Shown here one piece after another: positions 55,016 to 64,000 of a stretch of 64,000 nucleotides of DNA. A program made the translations under genes and the position numbers. The DNA is from Sulfitobacter sp. S190. GTDB taxonomy: Bacteria > Pseudomonadota > Alphaproteobacteria > Rhodobacterales > Rhodobacteraceae. Under the pieces are notes generated by a model that ran no database searches, was not told the DNA's origin, and worked only from the letters and a program-made list of their open reading frames with translations. The first letter of the stretch is position 1; each line of letters starts with the position of its first letter. Location: positions 806,001-870,000 of the forward strand of contig NZ_CP081120.1 in NCBI RefSeq assembly GCF_025141935.1. The letters run 5' to 3'.

Positions 55016-56680
55016 ATGCTGAATACCTTGATGATCCGCCTCGCCCCTTTGATCGCTGCTATTTCCCTGCTGCTGTGCGCCGCCATCCCGGTCTCCGCAC
55101 AGGATCAGGTATTCGAGGTCGACGCGCTGAATGCCGGGCTGCCCGCACCGCGCGGGGATCTTGATCTGGCCACGCCGCAATCGGCGATGGAAACCTTTCT
55201 GTTTGCGATCGAGGACGGCGCATTCGATGATGCCGCCCATGTTCTGAACCTCAACGACATTGATGTGGCGTCGCAGGCCGAAACGGGTCCGCTGCTCGCG
55301 CAGCGGCTGGCAACGGTCATCGACCGCAAGGTGGTGATTTCATGGCAGCAGTTGCTGGAGCGACCGGATGCGCTCGACACGACGGCGGCAAGCAATAATC
55401 CGATGGCGGGTACGGCACGCAAGAGCCTTTTGCTGGGAGTTCTGGATCTGGACGGTCGGGGCGTTGCCCTGCGCCTGAACCGAATAAAGCCCGAAGGCGG
55501 CGCACCGGTGTGGGTCTTTTCGCGGCAAAGTGTTGCCAATATCGACCCGCTTTTCGCGCGCTACGGCCCGTCGAAGTTTGAAAAGGCGCTGCCGGACCAA
55601 CTGCGCAAGGATGCGTTTGCCGGGCTGAAGTGGTGGGAGCTATTGGGCATGCCGCTCGTCCTCGCCATTGCTGCCGGTATTTCGGTACTGGTCTGGCGGA
55701 TACTGGGCAAGGCGGGCAGCGGCGGGTTGGCCAACAGCATCATCAACGGATTGCGCACGCCGGTGACAATGAGCGTGCTGGCGCTGACGGTCTGGGCCGC
55801 TACGCAGTATCTATTCGTTGTCTCGGGCGCACTGTCGACGTTTCTTGAACCGCTTCTTATCCTGACTTTTGTCGCGGCAGGCGTAATCCTGACAGTGAAT
55901 GTCATCGACGCGGTGCTGGAGCGTGTGGTCGCGGTGGACATCGACACACTTGCGTCACCGGAAGAGGAAGACCGGCGCAATCTGGCCGCGTCCCTTTCGG
56001 CGGCGCGGCGTGTGCTCGTCGTGATCGCGGTTCTTGCGGGGACGGGGATTGTTCTCAGCACGGCCAAGATTTTCCAGACACTCGGTTTTTCGCTTCTGGC
56101 GGCTGCCGGATCAATGACGCTCGTGCTGGGCTTTGCCGCGCGCGAGGTGCTCGGCAATATTATGGCGAGCCTGCAGATTTCGCTCAACAGGTCGGCGCGC
56201 GTCGGTGATCAGCTGATCTGGCACGACACGCTTTGCACGGTCGAGCGGGTGAATTTCACCTACGTGCAGCTGCGGGCGTGGGACGATACCCGTCTGATCG
56301 TGCCGGTCTCCAAATTTGTCTCGGACGCATTTATCAACCGCAACGTAGTGGACAGCGGAATGACCCGCGTCGCCAAGCTGACCGTCTCGTCCGCGGTTGA
56401 CATCGACGCCCTGCGCGAGGGCTTCAACGACTTTGTGGCAGGCGATGACCGGATCGCCGACGAGGGCAGCGCCGCGATGGTTGTAGGGCAGGACGGCTAT
56501 GGCGTGCAAATCCGGTTTGCCGTGCCCGTGCCTGATCCGCGTGACGGTTGGGACGTCGAGTGCGAATTGCGGGAGCACATGATTGGCGTGGCCCGCGCGC
56601 AAGGACGCAAGCACGACATTGACCCCCTGCCGCATCTCGGCACGCAATCGCAGCCGGTGGCGCCCGACACGGCCGATTGA
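55016..56680 (+). CDS. mechanosensitive ion channel (MscS family) with an N-terminal periplasmic domain
   Basis: Encodes 554 residues with a signal peptide (…[14 protein letters not shown]) and an extra soluble domain (about 25-185) before four membrane segments and the MscS core. '[20 protein letters not shown]' is the pore helix TM3, followed by the '[18 protein letters not shown]' beta domain. The fourfold hydrophobic and soluble architecture is larger than E. coli MscS (286 residues). It probably releases solutes under osmotic down-shock. Start: ATG 55016 or ATG 55031. Confidence 0.88.
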   Translation: MLNTLMIRLAPLIAAISLLLCAAIPVSAQDQVFEVDALNAGLPAPRGDLDLATPQSAMETFLFAIEDGAFDDAAHVLNLNDIDVASQAETGPLLAQRLATVIDRKVVISWQQLLERPDALDTTAASNNPMAGTARKSLLLGVLDLDGRGVALRLNRIKPEGGAPVWVFSRQSVANIDPLFARYGPSKFEKALPDQLRKDAFAGLKWWELLGMPLVLAIAAGISVLVWRILGKAGSGGLANSIINGLRTPVTMSVLALTVWAATQYLFVVSGALSTFLEPLLILTFVAAGVILTVNVIDAVLERVVAVDIDTLASPEEEDRRNLAASLSAARRVLVVIAVLAGTGIVLSTAKIFQTLGFSLLAAAGSMTLVLGFAAREVLGNIMASLQISLNRSARVGDQLIWHDTLCTVERVNFTYVQLRAWDDTRLIVPVSKFVSDAFINRNVVDSGMTRVAKLTVSSAVDIDALREGFNDFVAGDDRIADEGSAAMVVGQDGYGVQIRFAVPVPDPRDGWDVECELREHMIGVARAQGRKHDIDPLPHLGTQSQPVAPDTAD

Positions 56681-56751
56681 TCCAAATCGCGCATGGACGC
56701 GTTCGGGCGGCTGGGCTAAAACGCGCCAAAGACAAAGTTGAGGGCGCTAAC

Positions 56752-58104
56752 ATGTCGAGCCACGGTGATCCCATTCCAATGACGTCGCGGGCCTGTGGTC
56801 CGCTGCGCGGCACGGCAGAGGTGCCGGGCGATAAATCCATTTCCCATCGCTCCTTGATCCTCGGAGCGATGTGCATCGGCGAGACGACGATAAAGGGTCT
56901 GCTGGAAGGGCAGGATGTGCTGGATACCGCCAAGGCGATGCAGGCATTCGGCGCGGACGTGACAGACCACGGCGACGGCAACTGGTCCGTGCGGGGTGTC
57001 GGGGTCGGCGGCTTTGCAGAGCCCCAGAATGTCATCGACTGCGGGAATTCTGGTACGGGTGTGCGGCTTATCATGGGGGCGATGGCGACCCAGCCGATCA
57101 CTGCGACCTTCACGGGGGATGCAAGCCTGAACGGCCGGCCCATGGCGCGGGTTACCGATCCGCTCGCTGAATTCGGTTGTCAGGCTGTGGGCCGGGAAGG
57201 GGGCCGTCTGCCTATGACGCTTGTCGGGGCACGGGCGCCGGTTCCGGTGCGCTATACTGTGCCGGTGCCATCTGCGCAGGTCAAATCTGCCGTGTTGCTG
57301 GCGGGGCTGAATGCGCCCGGACAAACAGTGGTGATCGAGCAGGAGGCCACCCGCGATCACACCGAACGGATGCTGGCGGGCTTTGGCGCCCGGATCGACA
57401 CCCGCGAAACGGATGAAGGCTACGAAATTACGCTGACCGGCCAGCCGGAACTGCAACCGCAACATATTGACGTGCCGCGCGATCCCTCCTCTGCGGCATT
57501 TCCTGTGTGTGCCGCGCTGATTACACCGGGGTCGGATGTTCTGGTTCCGGGTATCGGCCTCAACCCGACGCGGGCCGGTCTGTTCACGACCCTGCGCGAA
57601 ATGGGTGCCGATCTGACCTACGAAAACGAACGCACGGAAGGGGGCGAGCCCGTTGCCGATCTGCGGGCACGTTTTTCGCCTGATATGCATGGTATCGAAG
57701 TTCCTCCTGCACGCGCGGCCTCTATGATCGACGAATATCCGGTGCTGAGCGTGGTTGCGGCCTATGCCAGCGGGCAGACGGTGATGCGCGGGGTTAAGGA
57801 ACTGCGCGTCAAGGAAAGCGACCGGATCGATGCCATGGCGCAGGGCTTGCGTGCGAACGGCATCGAGGTCGAGGAAGGCCCCGATTGGTGGATTGTAACG
57901 GGTTTGGGCCACGGCAATGTTCCCGGCGGTGCTGTTTGCGCAAGCCAGCTGGATCACCGGATCGCGATGTCTTTCCTCATCCTCGGAATGGCGGCAAACG
58001 CGCCTGTCCGGGTTGATGACGGCGGCCCCATTGCCACTTCCTTTCCGATCTTTGAGCCGCTGATGGCGCGTCTGGGGGCAGACGTGAGCCGCGATACCGC
58101 ATGA
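56752..58104 (+). CDS. aroA: 3-phosphoshikimate 1-carboxyvinyltransferase (EPSP synthase)
   Basis: Encodes 450 residues. '[17 protein letters not shown]', '[14 protein letters not shown]', '[15 protein letters not shown]' and '[17 protein letters not shown]' are the conserved EPSP-synthase motifs. Ala in 'IMGAMA' is typical of the class II (Agrobacterium CP4-like) enzymes; it makes EPSP for aromatic amino acids. ATG 56752 is chosen with upstream GAGGG. It overlaps the following membrane-protein gene by ATGA. Confidence 0.95.
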   Translation: MSSHGDPIPMTSRACGPLRGTAEVPGDKSISHRSLILGAMCIGETTIKGLLEGQDVLDTAKAMQAFGADVTDHGDGNWSVRGVGVGGFAEPQNVIDCGNSGTGVRLIMGAMATQPITATFTGDASLNGRPMARVTDPLAEFGCQAVGREGGRLPMTLVGARAPVPVRYTVPVPSAQVKSAVLLAGLNAPGQTVVIEQEATRDHTERMLAGFGARIDTRETDEGYEITLTGQPELQPQHIDVPRDPSSAAFPVCAALITPGSDVLVPGIGLNPTRAGLFTTLREMGADLTYENERTEGGEPVADLRARFSPDMHGIEVPPARAASMIDEYPVLSVVAAYASGQTVMRGVKELRVKESDRIDAMAQGLRANGIEVEEGPDWWIVTGLGHGNVPGGAVCASQLDHRIAMSFLILGMAANAPVRVDDGGPIATSFPIFEPLMARLGADVSRDTA

Positions 58105-58592
58105 GCAATCCCGCGCTTCTGACACGGATGCTGGCGATCGTGGCATTCGGGCTTTTGACGGCGCTGACCGTGTTGTCGATCGGGTGGTTGCAACCGGGCG
58201 GGTTGCGCATTTTTGACAGCAGGTTGCTGGGCTATGACGTAGCAGACGCGCAGACCTATATCGACAGTCTGACACCTGCGGCGCGCGGTCTTTACCTCGG
58301 TGTGTTCAGGGTTCTTGATACGCTGTTTCCCGTCTTTGCGAGTGCTGCCATGATCGGGGCCGTTCTGGTTGGCAAAGGCCGCGCCTGGGTTCCCGCACTG
58401 GCTATTCCGGTGGCGTTTCTCGCGCTGGATCTGACCGAGAACGCATTGGTTGGACAGATGTTGCGCGAGGGACCGGCCTTGGCCGAAACCGCATCGCGGA
58501 TCACGATGGCGAAATGGGGCAGTTTCTTTACCGGCCTGTTGCTTGCACTTGCGGCATGGCGGGCCCGACACAGGAAAGGGGATGACAGATGA
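58101..58592 (+). CDS. hypothetical inner-membrane protein
   Basis: A 163-residue protein with four hydrophobic segments ('[20 protein letters not shown]', '[16 protein letters not shown]', '[17 protein letters not shown]', '[13 protein letters not shown]'). I do not recognise a named family. It overlaps aroA before it and cmk after it by ATGA, so it is part of an aroA-X-cmk operon. It may be a conserved lineage-specific component of that operon; function unknown. Confidence 0.75.
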   Translation: MSNPALLTRMLAIVAFGLLTALTVLSIGWLQPGGLRIFDSRLLGYDVADAQTYIDSLTPAARGLYLGVFRVLDTLFPVFASAAMIGAVLVGKGRAWVPALAIPVAFLALDLTENALVGQMLREGPALAETASRITMAKWGSFFTGLLLALAAWRARHRKGDDR

Positions 58593-59197
58593 CCGGATTT
58601 ACCATCACAATCGATGGCCCGGCGGCAGCGGGCAAAGGCACCTTGTCCAAGGCGGTCGCGGCGCACTTCGGCTTCGCACATCTTGATACCGGTCTGCTTT
58701 ACCGCGCTGTCGGCGCAAAGGTGATTGCCGGTCAAGACGCGGTCGAGGCGGCGCAGTCCCTCGATCCCTCCGACCTCGACGATGATAGCCTTCGCACGCC
58801 CGATGTGGCCCAAGCGGCGAGCAAAGTTGCCGTGATCCCAGAGGTGCGTGCCGCGTTGGTCGAATTCCAGCGCAGCTTTGCCGCCCGTGCGGGCGGTGCC
58901 GTGCTGGACGGGCGCGATTGCGGAACGGTGATTTGTCCCGATGCGGCGGTGAAACTGTTCGTCACGGCCTCTGCCGAGGTCCGGGCCAAACGTCGGTTTG
59001 CAGAGCTTTCGGGCAAGGGCATAGAAGATAGCTTCGAGACGGTTCTGGCGGATGTAAAAGCACGCGACGCGCGCGACATGGAACGCGCGACCGCGCCACT
59101 CGTTGCCGCGCAGGACGCGTTGACCATCGATACGTCTGATCTGACAATCGAGGACGCGATTGCGGCAGCTGTCGCCGCGATCGAGGCGGCACGCTGA
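58589..59197 (+). CDS. cmk: cytidylate kinase
   Basis: Encodes 202 residues. The P-loop is '[17 protein letters not shown]', '[18 protein letters not shown]' is the CMP-binding signature, and '[14 protein letters not shown]' the lid. It phosphorylates CMP and dCMP. It overlaps the upstream membrane-protein gene. In many bacteria rpsA follows cmk directly; here rpsA is 3.9 kb further on, after five unrelated genes. Confidence 0.95.
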   Translation: MTGFTITIDGPAAAGKGTLSKAVAAHFGFAHLDTGLLYRAVGAKVIAGQDAVEAAQSLDPSDLDDDSLRTPDVAQAASKVAVIPEVRAALVEFQRSFAARAGGAVLDGRDCGTVICPDAAVKLFVTASAEVRAKRRFAELSGKGIEDSFETVLADVKARDARDMERATAPLVAAQDALTIDTSDLTIEDAIAAAVAAIEAAR

Positions 59198-59281
59198 CCC
59201 CGTACGGCTGGACGGTTCACCAAAGCTTGTTTCGTATTTCAACGGCGCTTGGTTAGGTTGGAGGGGCAAAGGAGACGCCCC

Positions 59282-59857
59282 ATGATCCGACAAATCGCCA
59301 TTGCCGCAACGCTCATTGTGTCGAGCACCACGCTGGCCGCGCAAACCGCGCCCGAAGCACCCGCACCGCCCCCCGAGGCGCAAACGCCGGCACCACAGGT
59401 TGAAGGGCCGATGACACTGCAACGCCTCGCGCTCATCGTGCAGGCGCTCGATCCACAGGTGATCGCCAGAGGTCCCACGCTGGAATTCACGCTCGACGAC
59501 ATTCCGGTGATTGTGGTGGCCGATGCGGCTGCTGACAGAATGCGGGCGATGGTGCCCATTGCGTCCGCCCAGGGTCTGAGCGACGCAGAGATGCGCCGCT
59601 TGATGCAGGCCAATTTCGACACGGCGCTCGATGCGCGATACGCCATCGCCAACGGACGGCTCTGGGGTGTCTTCATCCACCCCTTATCGCCACTGGAGCG
59701 GGACCAGTTCATCAGCGGTCTGATCCAGACCATCAACGTGGCACGCACCTTTGGGCAGACCTATTCGGGCGGCGCGCAGGTTTTCGGTGGCGGTGATTCA
59801 AACGGCATCTATCAGGAGCTTTTCGAGGAGTTGCGTAAAAAGGGCGAAGCGCTCTAG
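59282..59857 (+). CDS. hypothetical secreted protein, possibly YbjN-like
   Basis: A 191-residue protein with a signal peptide (MIRQIAIAATLIVSSTTLAA), a proline-rich linker ('EAPAPPPEAQTPAPQV') and a soluble domain. The domain ('GPTLEFTLDDIPVIVV', 'RYAIANGRLWGVFIHPLSPL', 'QFISGLIQTINVARTFG') weakly resembles the YbjN/type III chaperone fold, but the match is not firm. AAAGGAGA supports ATG 59282. It begins the stretch that separates cmk from rpsA. Confidence 0.65.
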   Translation: MIRQIAIAATLIVSSTTLAAQTAPEAPAPPPEAQTPAPQVEGPMTLQRLALIVQALDPQVIARGPTLEFTLDDIPVIVVADAAADRMRAMVPIASAQGLSDAEMRRLMQANFDTALDARYAIANGRLWGVFIHPLSPLERDQFISGLIQTINVARTFGQTYSGGAQVFGGGDSNGIYQELFEELRKKGEAL

Positions 59858-59930
59858 GACCAAAGCGGGCGCGCTGCATTGACGTTGGCCGCCCGATCCC
59901 CGACATTGCCGCCAAACCGGAGGACCGTTC

Positions 59931-60746
59931 ATGGCGGCAGTCAAAAAGCAGATCATTTGCATCAATTGGGGCACCAAATACGGGGCACCCTATATCAACC
60001 GGTTGTATGCGATGTGTGCGCGCAACATCACCGGCGCGTTCACGATGACCTGCTTTACCGACAACCGCGAAGGTGTGCGGCCCGAGGTCATCTGTCAGGA
60101 CCTGCCGCCCAGCGATATCGTGATGCCCAAATCCAAAGGTATCTGGCCAAAGTCGCGGCTGTGGAACGAAACACTGGACGGGGTCGAGGGACCGGTGCTG
60201 TTTCTGGATCTCGATCTGGTGATTACGGGCAATCTGGACGGATTTTTCGACTATGGCGATCCCGACGATGTGATCCTTGCGCGCAATCCCACGACGCCGT
60301 TCGAAAAGCTGGGGCAGACGTCGATCTTCCGCTTTCCGGTTGGCAAGCTTGCGCCTTTGCTCGAGATTTTCCGGGCCGATCCACAAGGGATCGCGGACGA
60401 GTATACATTCGAGCAGCGGTTTGTGACGCGCAACGCGCCGGGCGGCATCAAATTCTGGCCGAAGCCCTGGGTCCGCCATTTCCGAACCCAATGCGTGCCG
60501 TTGTTTCCGATGAATTATTTCATTGCGCCGAAATTGCCCGCCGATGCCCGTGTCGTGATTTTTCCGGCCACACCGAACCCGCCCGATGCCCTGCGGGGCC
60601 GCTGGGTGCCGGAAGAAGGGGACCGCACCCGCGGCGAGCATATCATGCGGGCAATCCGCGGGCCGCGCCACTTTGACAAGCGCTTCCGCCATTTGCGACG
60701 TTTTTTGTTGCCGACGCCCTGGATTGCGGATCACTGGCGCGAGTAA
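59931..60746 (+). CDS. putative glycosyltransferase
   Basis: A 271-residue cytoplasmic protein. 'GPVLFLDLDLVITGNLDGFF' carries a D-x-D motif typical of GT-A glycosyltransferases of the GT8/GT32 kind; 'KQIICINWGTKYGAPYINRL' opens the nucleotide-sugar fold, and 'HFRTQCVPLFPMNYF' occurs near the acceptor side. The acceptor is unknown; it could act in surface polysaccharide or lipopolysaccharide decoration, but no polysaccharide cluster is adjacent. ATG 59931 has GGAGG upstream. Confidence 0.7.
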   Translation: MAAVKKQIICINWGTKYGAPYINRLYAMCARNITGAFTMTCFTDNREGVRPEVICQDLPPSDIVMPKSKGIWPKSRLWNETLDGVEGPVLFLDLDLVITGNLDGFFDYGDPDDVILARNPTTPFEKLGQTSIFRFPVGKLAPLLEIFRADPQGIADEYTFEQRFVTRNAPGGIKFWPKPWVRHFRTQCVPLFPMNYFIAPKLPADARVVIFPATPNPPDALRGRWVPEEGDRTRGEHIMRAIRGPRHFDKRFRHLRRFLLPTPWIADHWRE

Positions 60747-60807
60747 TCCCTTGCGGGGCGCGCACAGGCTTCCCTAGGGTATAACAAGCACAATCTGGGA
60801 GCTGACC

Positions 60808-61596
60808 ATGCTGAAAATCCTGAGCGCCGCTGCGGCCACACTCACCATCGCCACTGCCACTTTCGCGGCCGATCTGCCCGACCTGCAAGGGCGCGAGATC
60901 GTGGTTGCCACCGAAAATGCCTATCCTCCGTTGCAGTTCGTGGACCCCGACAGCGGTGATGCCGTGGGCTGGGAATATGACGCGATGGCCGAAATCGCCG
61001 AGCGGCTGAATGCAAAGGTCGTCTATGAGAACGTCAGCTGGGACGCCATGATCCCCGCCGTGTCCGAGGCGCAGTTCGACATGGGCATGACGGGCATCAC
61101 CATCCGTGACGACCGCAAGGAAAAGGTGGATTTCTCCGACACCTATATGACGTCCGAAATGGTGATGCTGGTGCGCGGCGACGAGGATCGTTTTGCCTCG
61201 GCCGAAGAATTTGCGGCCAACGATGATTTGCTGGTCGCGGCCCAGCCCGGCACCACGCCGTTTTATGTGGCCGTCTATGATGTGCTGGACGGGGACGAAG
61301 CAAACGCGCGGATCAAGCTGTTCGAGACCTTCGGGGCCACGGTGCAGGCGCTGCGGGCGGGCGACGTCGATCTGTCTTTGACCGATAGCGTGGGCGGCGA
61401 AGGTTATGTGGCGGCCTCGGAGGGCAAGCTTAAGATCGTGGGCGAAAAGCTGGGCACCGAGGATTTCGGTTTCATCTTTCCCAAGGGATCCGATCTGGTG
61501 GCGCCGATCAATGCGGCCATCGCGGACATGCGCGCTGATGGCACGATCGACGCGCTCGACAAGAAGTGGTTCCTGGATTTCAAAGTCGGCGGCTGA
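60808..61596 (+). CDS. polar amino-acid ABC transporter binding protein
   Basis: Encodes 262 residues with a signal peptide ([20 protein letters not shown]) and a family 3 solute-binding domain. '[20 protein letters not shown]', '[20 protein letters not shown]' and '[14 protein letters not shown]' are typical. Glutamine/arginine/cystine-type ligands are common for this family. TGGGAG precedes the ATG. Its permease follows three bases after the stop; no ATPase gene is present in the window. Confidence 0.9.
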   Translation: MLKILSAAAATLTIATATFAADLPDLQGREIVVATENAYPPLQFVDPDSGDAVGWEYDAMAEIAERLNAKVVYENVSWDAMIPAVSEAQFDMGMTGITIRDDRKEKVDFSDTYMTSEMVMLVRGDEDRFASAEEFAANDDLLVAAQPGTTPFYVAVYDVLDGDEANARIKLFETFGATVQALRAGDVDLSLTDSVGGEGYVAASEGKLKIVGEKLGTEDFGFIFPKGSDLVAPINAAIADMRADGTIDALDKKWFLDFKVGG

Positions 61597-61599
61597 TCA

Positions 61600-62394
61600 T
61601 TGCGACAGCATCCTGATGCGGGCGGCGACTTTCCCTATTGGCTGGTCGCCGTTTTTGCCGCACTTGTCTGGGCATTCTGGCAGGTTGTCACACAGGACAT
61701 ATACCTCGATGTACTGAGCAAACTGAGCCGTGGCATCTGGATAACGCTTCAGGTCAGCGTCGTAGGGTACCTGTCGGCCTGTGCGGTCGGGCTGGCGTTG
61801 GCCCTGATGCAGCGCAGCGGCAATATTGTCGTGCGGCAAGTGGCACGCGGCTACGTCGAAATCATGCGTGGCATCCCCATACTGGTGCTGCTCCTGTACG
61901 TGGCTTTCGTGCTGGCCCCGGCGCTCGTGGCGTTGTGGAACTGGAGCGCGGGCTATACCGGCGCCGAGGAGCTGCGCACACGGGATTTTCCGTTCGTCTG
62001 GCGGGCGACGCTGGCGCTCGTGCTTGCCTACTCCAGTTTTCTCGCCGAGGTGTTTCGCGCCGGTCTGCAATCGATTGACATCGGCCAGGTCGAGGCGGCC
62101 GAGGCGCTGGGGCTCAACCGCTGGCAACGCTTTCGACATGTGATCTGGCCGCAGGCTGTGCGCATCGTCATGCCTCCTCTGGGCAATGATTTCGTGGCCA
62201 TGCTCAAGGACAGCTCGCTTGTCTCGGTGGTCGGCGTGCAGGATATCGCCCAGATCGGCAAGCTGACGGCGGCGGGAAATTTTCGCTATTTCGAGACGTA
62301 TAATGTGGTCGCGCTGGTGTATCTGACGATGACGATCGCGCTATCTCTGGCGCTCAGGGCGTTCGAGCGGCACCTCAAGAGAAACGACCGCTAG
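61600..62394 (+). CDS. polar amino-acid ABC transporter permease
   Basis: Encodes 264 residues of the HisMQ type. The EAA loop is 'QVEAAEALGLNRWQRFRHVI', followed by 'MLKDSSLVSVVGVQDI'. Five to six membrane segments. The start appears to be TTG 61600, three bases after the binding-protein stop, because no in-frame ATG precedes the first membrane segment; translation would depend on coupling. No ATPase gene is adjacent, so the transporter must borrow or find its ATPase elsewhere. Confidence 0.88.
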   Translation: MRQHPDAGGDFPYWLVAVFAALVWAFWQVVTQDIYLDVLSKLSRGIWITLQVSVVGYLSACAVGLALALMQRSGNIVVRQVARGYVEIMRGIPILVLLLYVAFVLAPALVALWNWSAGYTGAEELRTRDFPFVWRATLALVLAYSSFLAEVFRAGLQSIDIGQVEAAEALGLNRWQRFRHVIWPQAVRIVMPPLGNDFVAMLKDSSLVSVVGVQDIAQIGKLTAAGNFRYFETYNVVALVYLTMTIALSLALRAFERHLKRNDR

Positions 62395-62451
62395 CTTGCA
62401 AATGCTTTCGGGTGCGCCATCTCTTGGGCAGATACTTGAAGGAGAACACAG

Positions 62452-62829
62452 ATGAAAACCGCCAAAGACTATATGGACGCCGCCAATGCCGAGGTCCCGA
62501 AGATGAGCGCCGAAGATGCCATCGCCAAGCACAAGGCCGGGCAGGGCACCTTTATTGATGTGCGCGACAGCGCCGACATTGCCAAGAGTGGTACGATCGC
62601 CGGCGCCCACCGCGTGCCGCGGGGCATGATCGAGTTCCGCGCCGATCCCGCGATGGAGCAGCTCTATGACGATACGTTCCAGAAAGACGCCGAGCTGTAT
62701 CTGATTTGCGGCGCGGGCGGTCAGGCGGCGCTGGCCGGCAAGACACTGCGCGATATGGGCTTTACGAATGTCACCAACATCGGCGGTTTCCCTGCGTGGA
62801 AAGACGCGGGCGGGCCGACCGAAAGCTAG
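62452..62829 (+). CDS. rhodanese-domain protein
   Basis: A 125-residue single-domain rhodanese. 'GQGTFIDVRDSADIAKSG' is the CH2A motif and the active-site loop 'LICGAGGQAALAGKTLRDMG' has the catalytic Cys. It probably transfers sulfane sulfur to an unknown acceptor. AAGGAG precedes the ATG. It lies between the amino-acid permease and rpsA. Confidence 0.88.
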   Translation: MKTAKDYMDAANAEVPKMSAEDAIAKHKAGQGTFIDVRDSADIAKSGTIAGAHRVPRGMIEFRADPAMEQLYDDTFQKDAELYLICGAGGQAALAGKTLRDMGFTNVTNIGGFPAWKDAGGPTES

Positions 62830-62906
62830 GGCCAAGCGCCCGCATGCATCAGACGCAAGGCATCGGCCGTCTGCCGCCAAACCGGGTGGCGAAACACAGG
62901 CGGGCC

Positions 62907-62935
62907 TTGCCTTGCGCCCCAGAATCCCCTATACG
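62907..62935 (+). promoter_or_regulatory. candidate promoter of rpsA
   Basis: TTGCCT (62907-62912), a 17-base spacer and TATACG (62930-62935). Each element matches consensus at four of six positions, and the spacing is ideal. Transcription would start near 62943, giving a leader of about 170 bases to rpsA. Confidence 0.5.
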
Positions 62936-62984
62936 CGCGCCTGTCTAAGGGGCATTAAAAGCCTCGGATGCAGATGACTGAGCA

Positions 62985-63010
62985 GGGTCGGACCATTCCG
63001 GCCCTCTTTT
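62985..63010 (+). other. attenuator-like hairpin in the rpsA leader
   Basis: GGGTCGG (62985-62991) pairs with CCGGCCC (62998-63004) with one G-T pair and a six-base loop, followed by TCTTTT. It has terminator form but lies downstream of the candidate promoter and 100 bases before the rpsA ATG. It could end readthrough from the rhodanese gene or attenuate rpsA. The remaining leader (63011-63111) is GC-rich and may be structured. Confidence 0.5.
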
Positions 63011-63111
63011 CATTGCAATCCGGGAGACCGCCCCGAAGTCCAATTCACACTCAAGACCGGCGGAGACAACCGCACGGCCAGCTACATCTCTTAAAGGATA
63101 CGATACGCCAC

Positions 63112-64000
63112 ATGGCAAATATGATGGACGAGTTTGAAGCACTCTTGAACGAAAGCTTCGAAATGGACACGCCCGAAGAGGGTTCTGTTGTCAAAGGCAA
63201 GGTCATCGCGATCGAAGCGGGCCAAGCCATCATCGACGTAGGCTACAAGATGGAAGGCCGCGTCGAGTTGAAAGAATTTGCCGATCCCGGCGAAGCTCCC
63301 AAAATTGACGTTGGTGACGAAGTCGAAGTGTTCCTTCGTCAGGTCGAGAACGCGCGTGGCGAAGCCGTCATCAGCCGCGAAATGGCCCGCCGCGAAGAAG
63401 CTTGGGACCGTCTGGAGAAAGCCTACGCCGCAGAAGAGCGTGTCGAAGGCGCGATCTTTGGCCGCGTCAAGGGTGGCTTCACGGTCGATCTGGGCGGTGC
63501 GGTTGCATTCCTGCCCGGCTCGCAAGTTGACGTGCGTCCCGTGCGCGACGCAGGCCCGTTGATGGGTCTCAAGCAGCCATTCCAGATCCTGAAAATGGAC
63601 CGCCGCCGTGGCAACATCGTTGTATCGCGCCGTGCGATCCTCGAAGAATCCCGTGCCGAGCAGCGCGCCGAAGTCATCGGCAACCTGACCGAAGGCCAGA
63701 CCGTAGACGGTGTGGTCAAGAACATCACCGAATACGGTGCGTTCGTGGATCTGGGCGGTGTCGACGGTCTGCTGCACGTCACCGACATGGCGTGGCGCCG
63801 GGTCAACCACCCGTCCGAAATCCTTGCCATCGGCGAGACGATCAAGGTGCAGGTCATCAAGATCAACAAAGAGACACACCGCATCAGCCTCGGCATGAAG
63901 CAGCTGCAGGAAGATCCATGGGATCTGGTAGCCGCGAAGTATCCGCTGGAATCCTCGCACACCGGTCGCGTCACCAACATCACCGACTACGGTGCCTTTG
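63112..64000 (+). CDS. rpsA: 30S ribosomal protein S1, N-terminal part (runs off window)
   Basis: Open for 296 codons to the window end; full-length alphaproteobacterial S1 is about 560 residues. At least three S1 (OB-fold) repeats are seen: 'EEGSVVKGKVIAIEAGQAI', 'GAIFGRVKGGFTVDLGG' and 'VDGVVKNITEYGAFVDLGGV', with a fourth beginning at the end ('TGRVTNITDYGAF'). It binds mRNA and helps it dock on the ribosome. ATG 63112 is the family start. The C-terminus is outside the window. Confidence 0.97.
   Translation, partial: MANMMDEFEALLNESFEMDTPEEGSVVKGKVIAIEAGQAIIDVGYKMEGRVELKEFADPGEAPKIDVGDEVEVFLRQVENARGEAVISREMARREEAWDRLEKAYAAEERVEGAIFGRVKGGFTVDLGGAVAFLPGSQVDVRPVRDAGPLMGLKQPFQILKMDRRRGNIVVSRRAILEESRAEQRAEVIGNLTEGQTVDGVVKNITEYGAFVDLGGVDGLLHVTDMAWRRVNHPSEILAIGETIKVQVIKINKETHRISLGMKQLQEDPWDLVAAKYPLESSHTGRVTNITDYGAF

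Overview
The window is dense, GC-rich chromosomal DNA from an alphaproteobacterium, almost certainly a Rhodobacterales (Roseobacter-group) species. The clearest evidence is a SAM/SAH-type riboswitch directly in front of metK, an element known from this order. Supporting evidence is an Irr-type Fur regulator with the HxHxH motif, the order miaB-(two envelope genes)-phoH-ybeY-corC-lnt-metK, a fabA-fabB-fabI cluster, and glutaryl-CoA dehydrogenase divergent from a LysR regulator. No tRNA, rRNA, CRISPR array, transposase or phage gene was seen.

Layout. 1-11.4 kb: housekeeping and small-molecule genes (two PaaI thioesterases, MATE exporter, a minus-strand operon DUF952-DUF1330-pyrD-arsC, a secreted 5'-nucleotidase, an SRAP peptidase, a cupredoxin-like protein, lysR/gcdH, an MFS exporter). 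11.5-29.6 kb: a catabolic accessory region with a complete binding-protein-dependent ABC importer, three SnoaL-like proteins (about five SnoaL-like domains), a histidinol-dehydrogenase-family enzyme, an SDR, a LacI regulator, a bicupin, an old-yellow-enzyme reductase, a MetE-like protein, an RraA-like protein, an FAH-family hydrolase, an enolase-superfamily dehydratase and a zinc alcohol dehydrogenase. 29.6-37 kb: one minus-strand operon of eight overlapping genes: a haloacid dehalogenase, an alpha/beta hydrolase, a PLP dehydratase, an EEP-family nuclease/phosphatase, pcaD, pcaC, pcaB and an MFS exporter. 37-44.4 kb: FKBP isomerase, PhyH dioxygenase, irr, fabA-fabB-fabI, kdsA and an rRNA methyltransferase. 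44.4-55 kb: RNA-modification, ribosome-maturation and envelope genes through metK, a response regulator and trmB. 55-64 kb: MscS channel, aroA, a small membrane protein and cmk, then a 3.9-kb stretch of other genes before rpsA, which runs off the window.

How the genes fit together. The 11.5-29.6 kb region reads as uptake and oxidation of an unidentified polyol, sugar acid or related compound. The importer brings it in and the LacI protein probably senses it; a perfect 16-bp palindrome ahead of the importer is a candidate operator. Dehydrogenases (HisD-like, SDR, ADH), a sugar-acid dehydratase-like protein and an FAH-type hydrolase resemble the logic of non-phosphorylative sugar-acid pathways, but the substrate cannot be read from sequence. 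The neighbouring pcaDCB genes encode steps of the protocatechuate branch of the beta-ketoadipate pathway but lack the ring-cleaving pcaHG genes.

Non-coding structure. A short interspersed repeat (GC hairpins followed by a tail ending in GCAAGATGAAG or a variant) occurs five times between 16.3 and 41.9 kb, and one copy supplies the apparent start codon of a SnoaL-like gene. Several strong hairpins mark gene ends, including one whose two arms carry the stop codons of converging genes.
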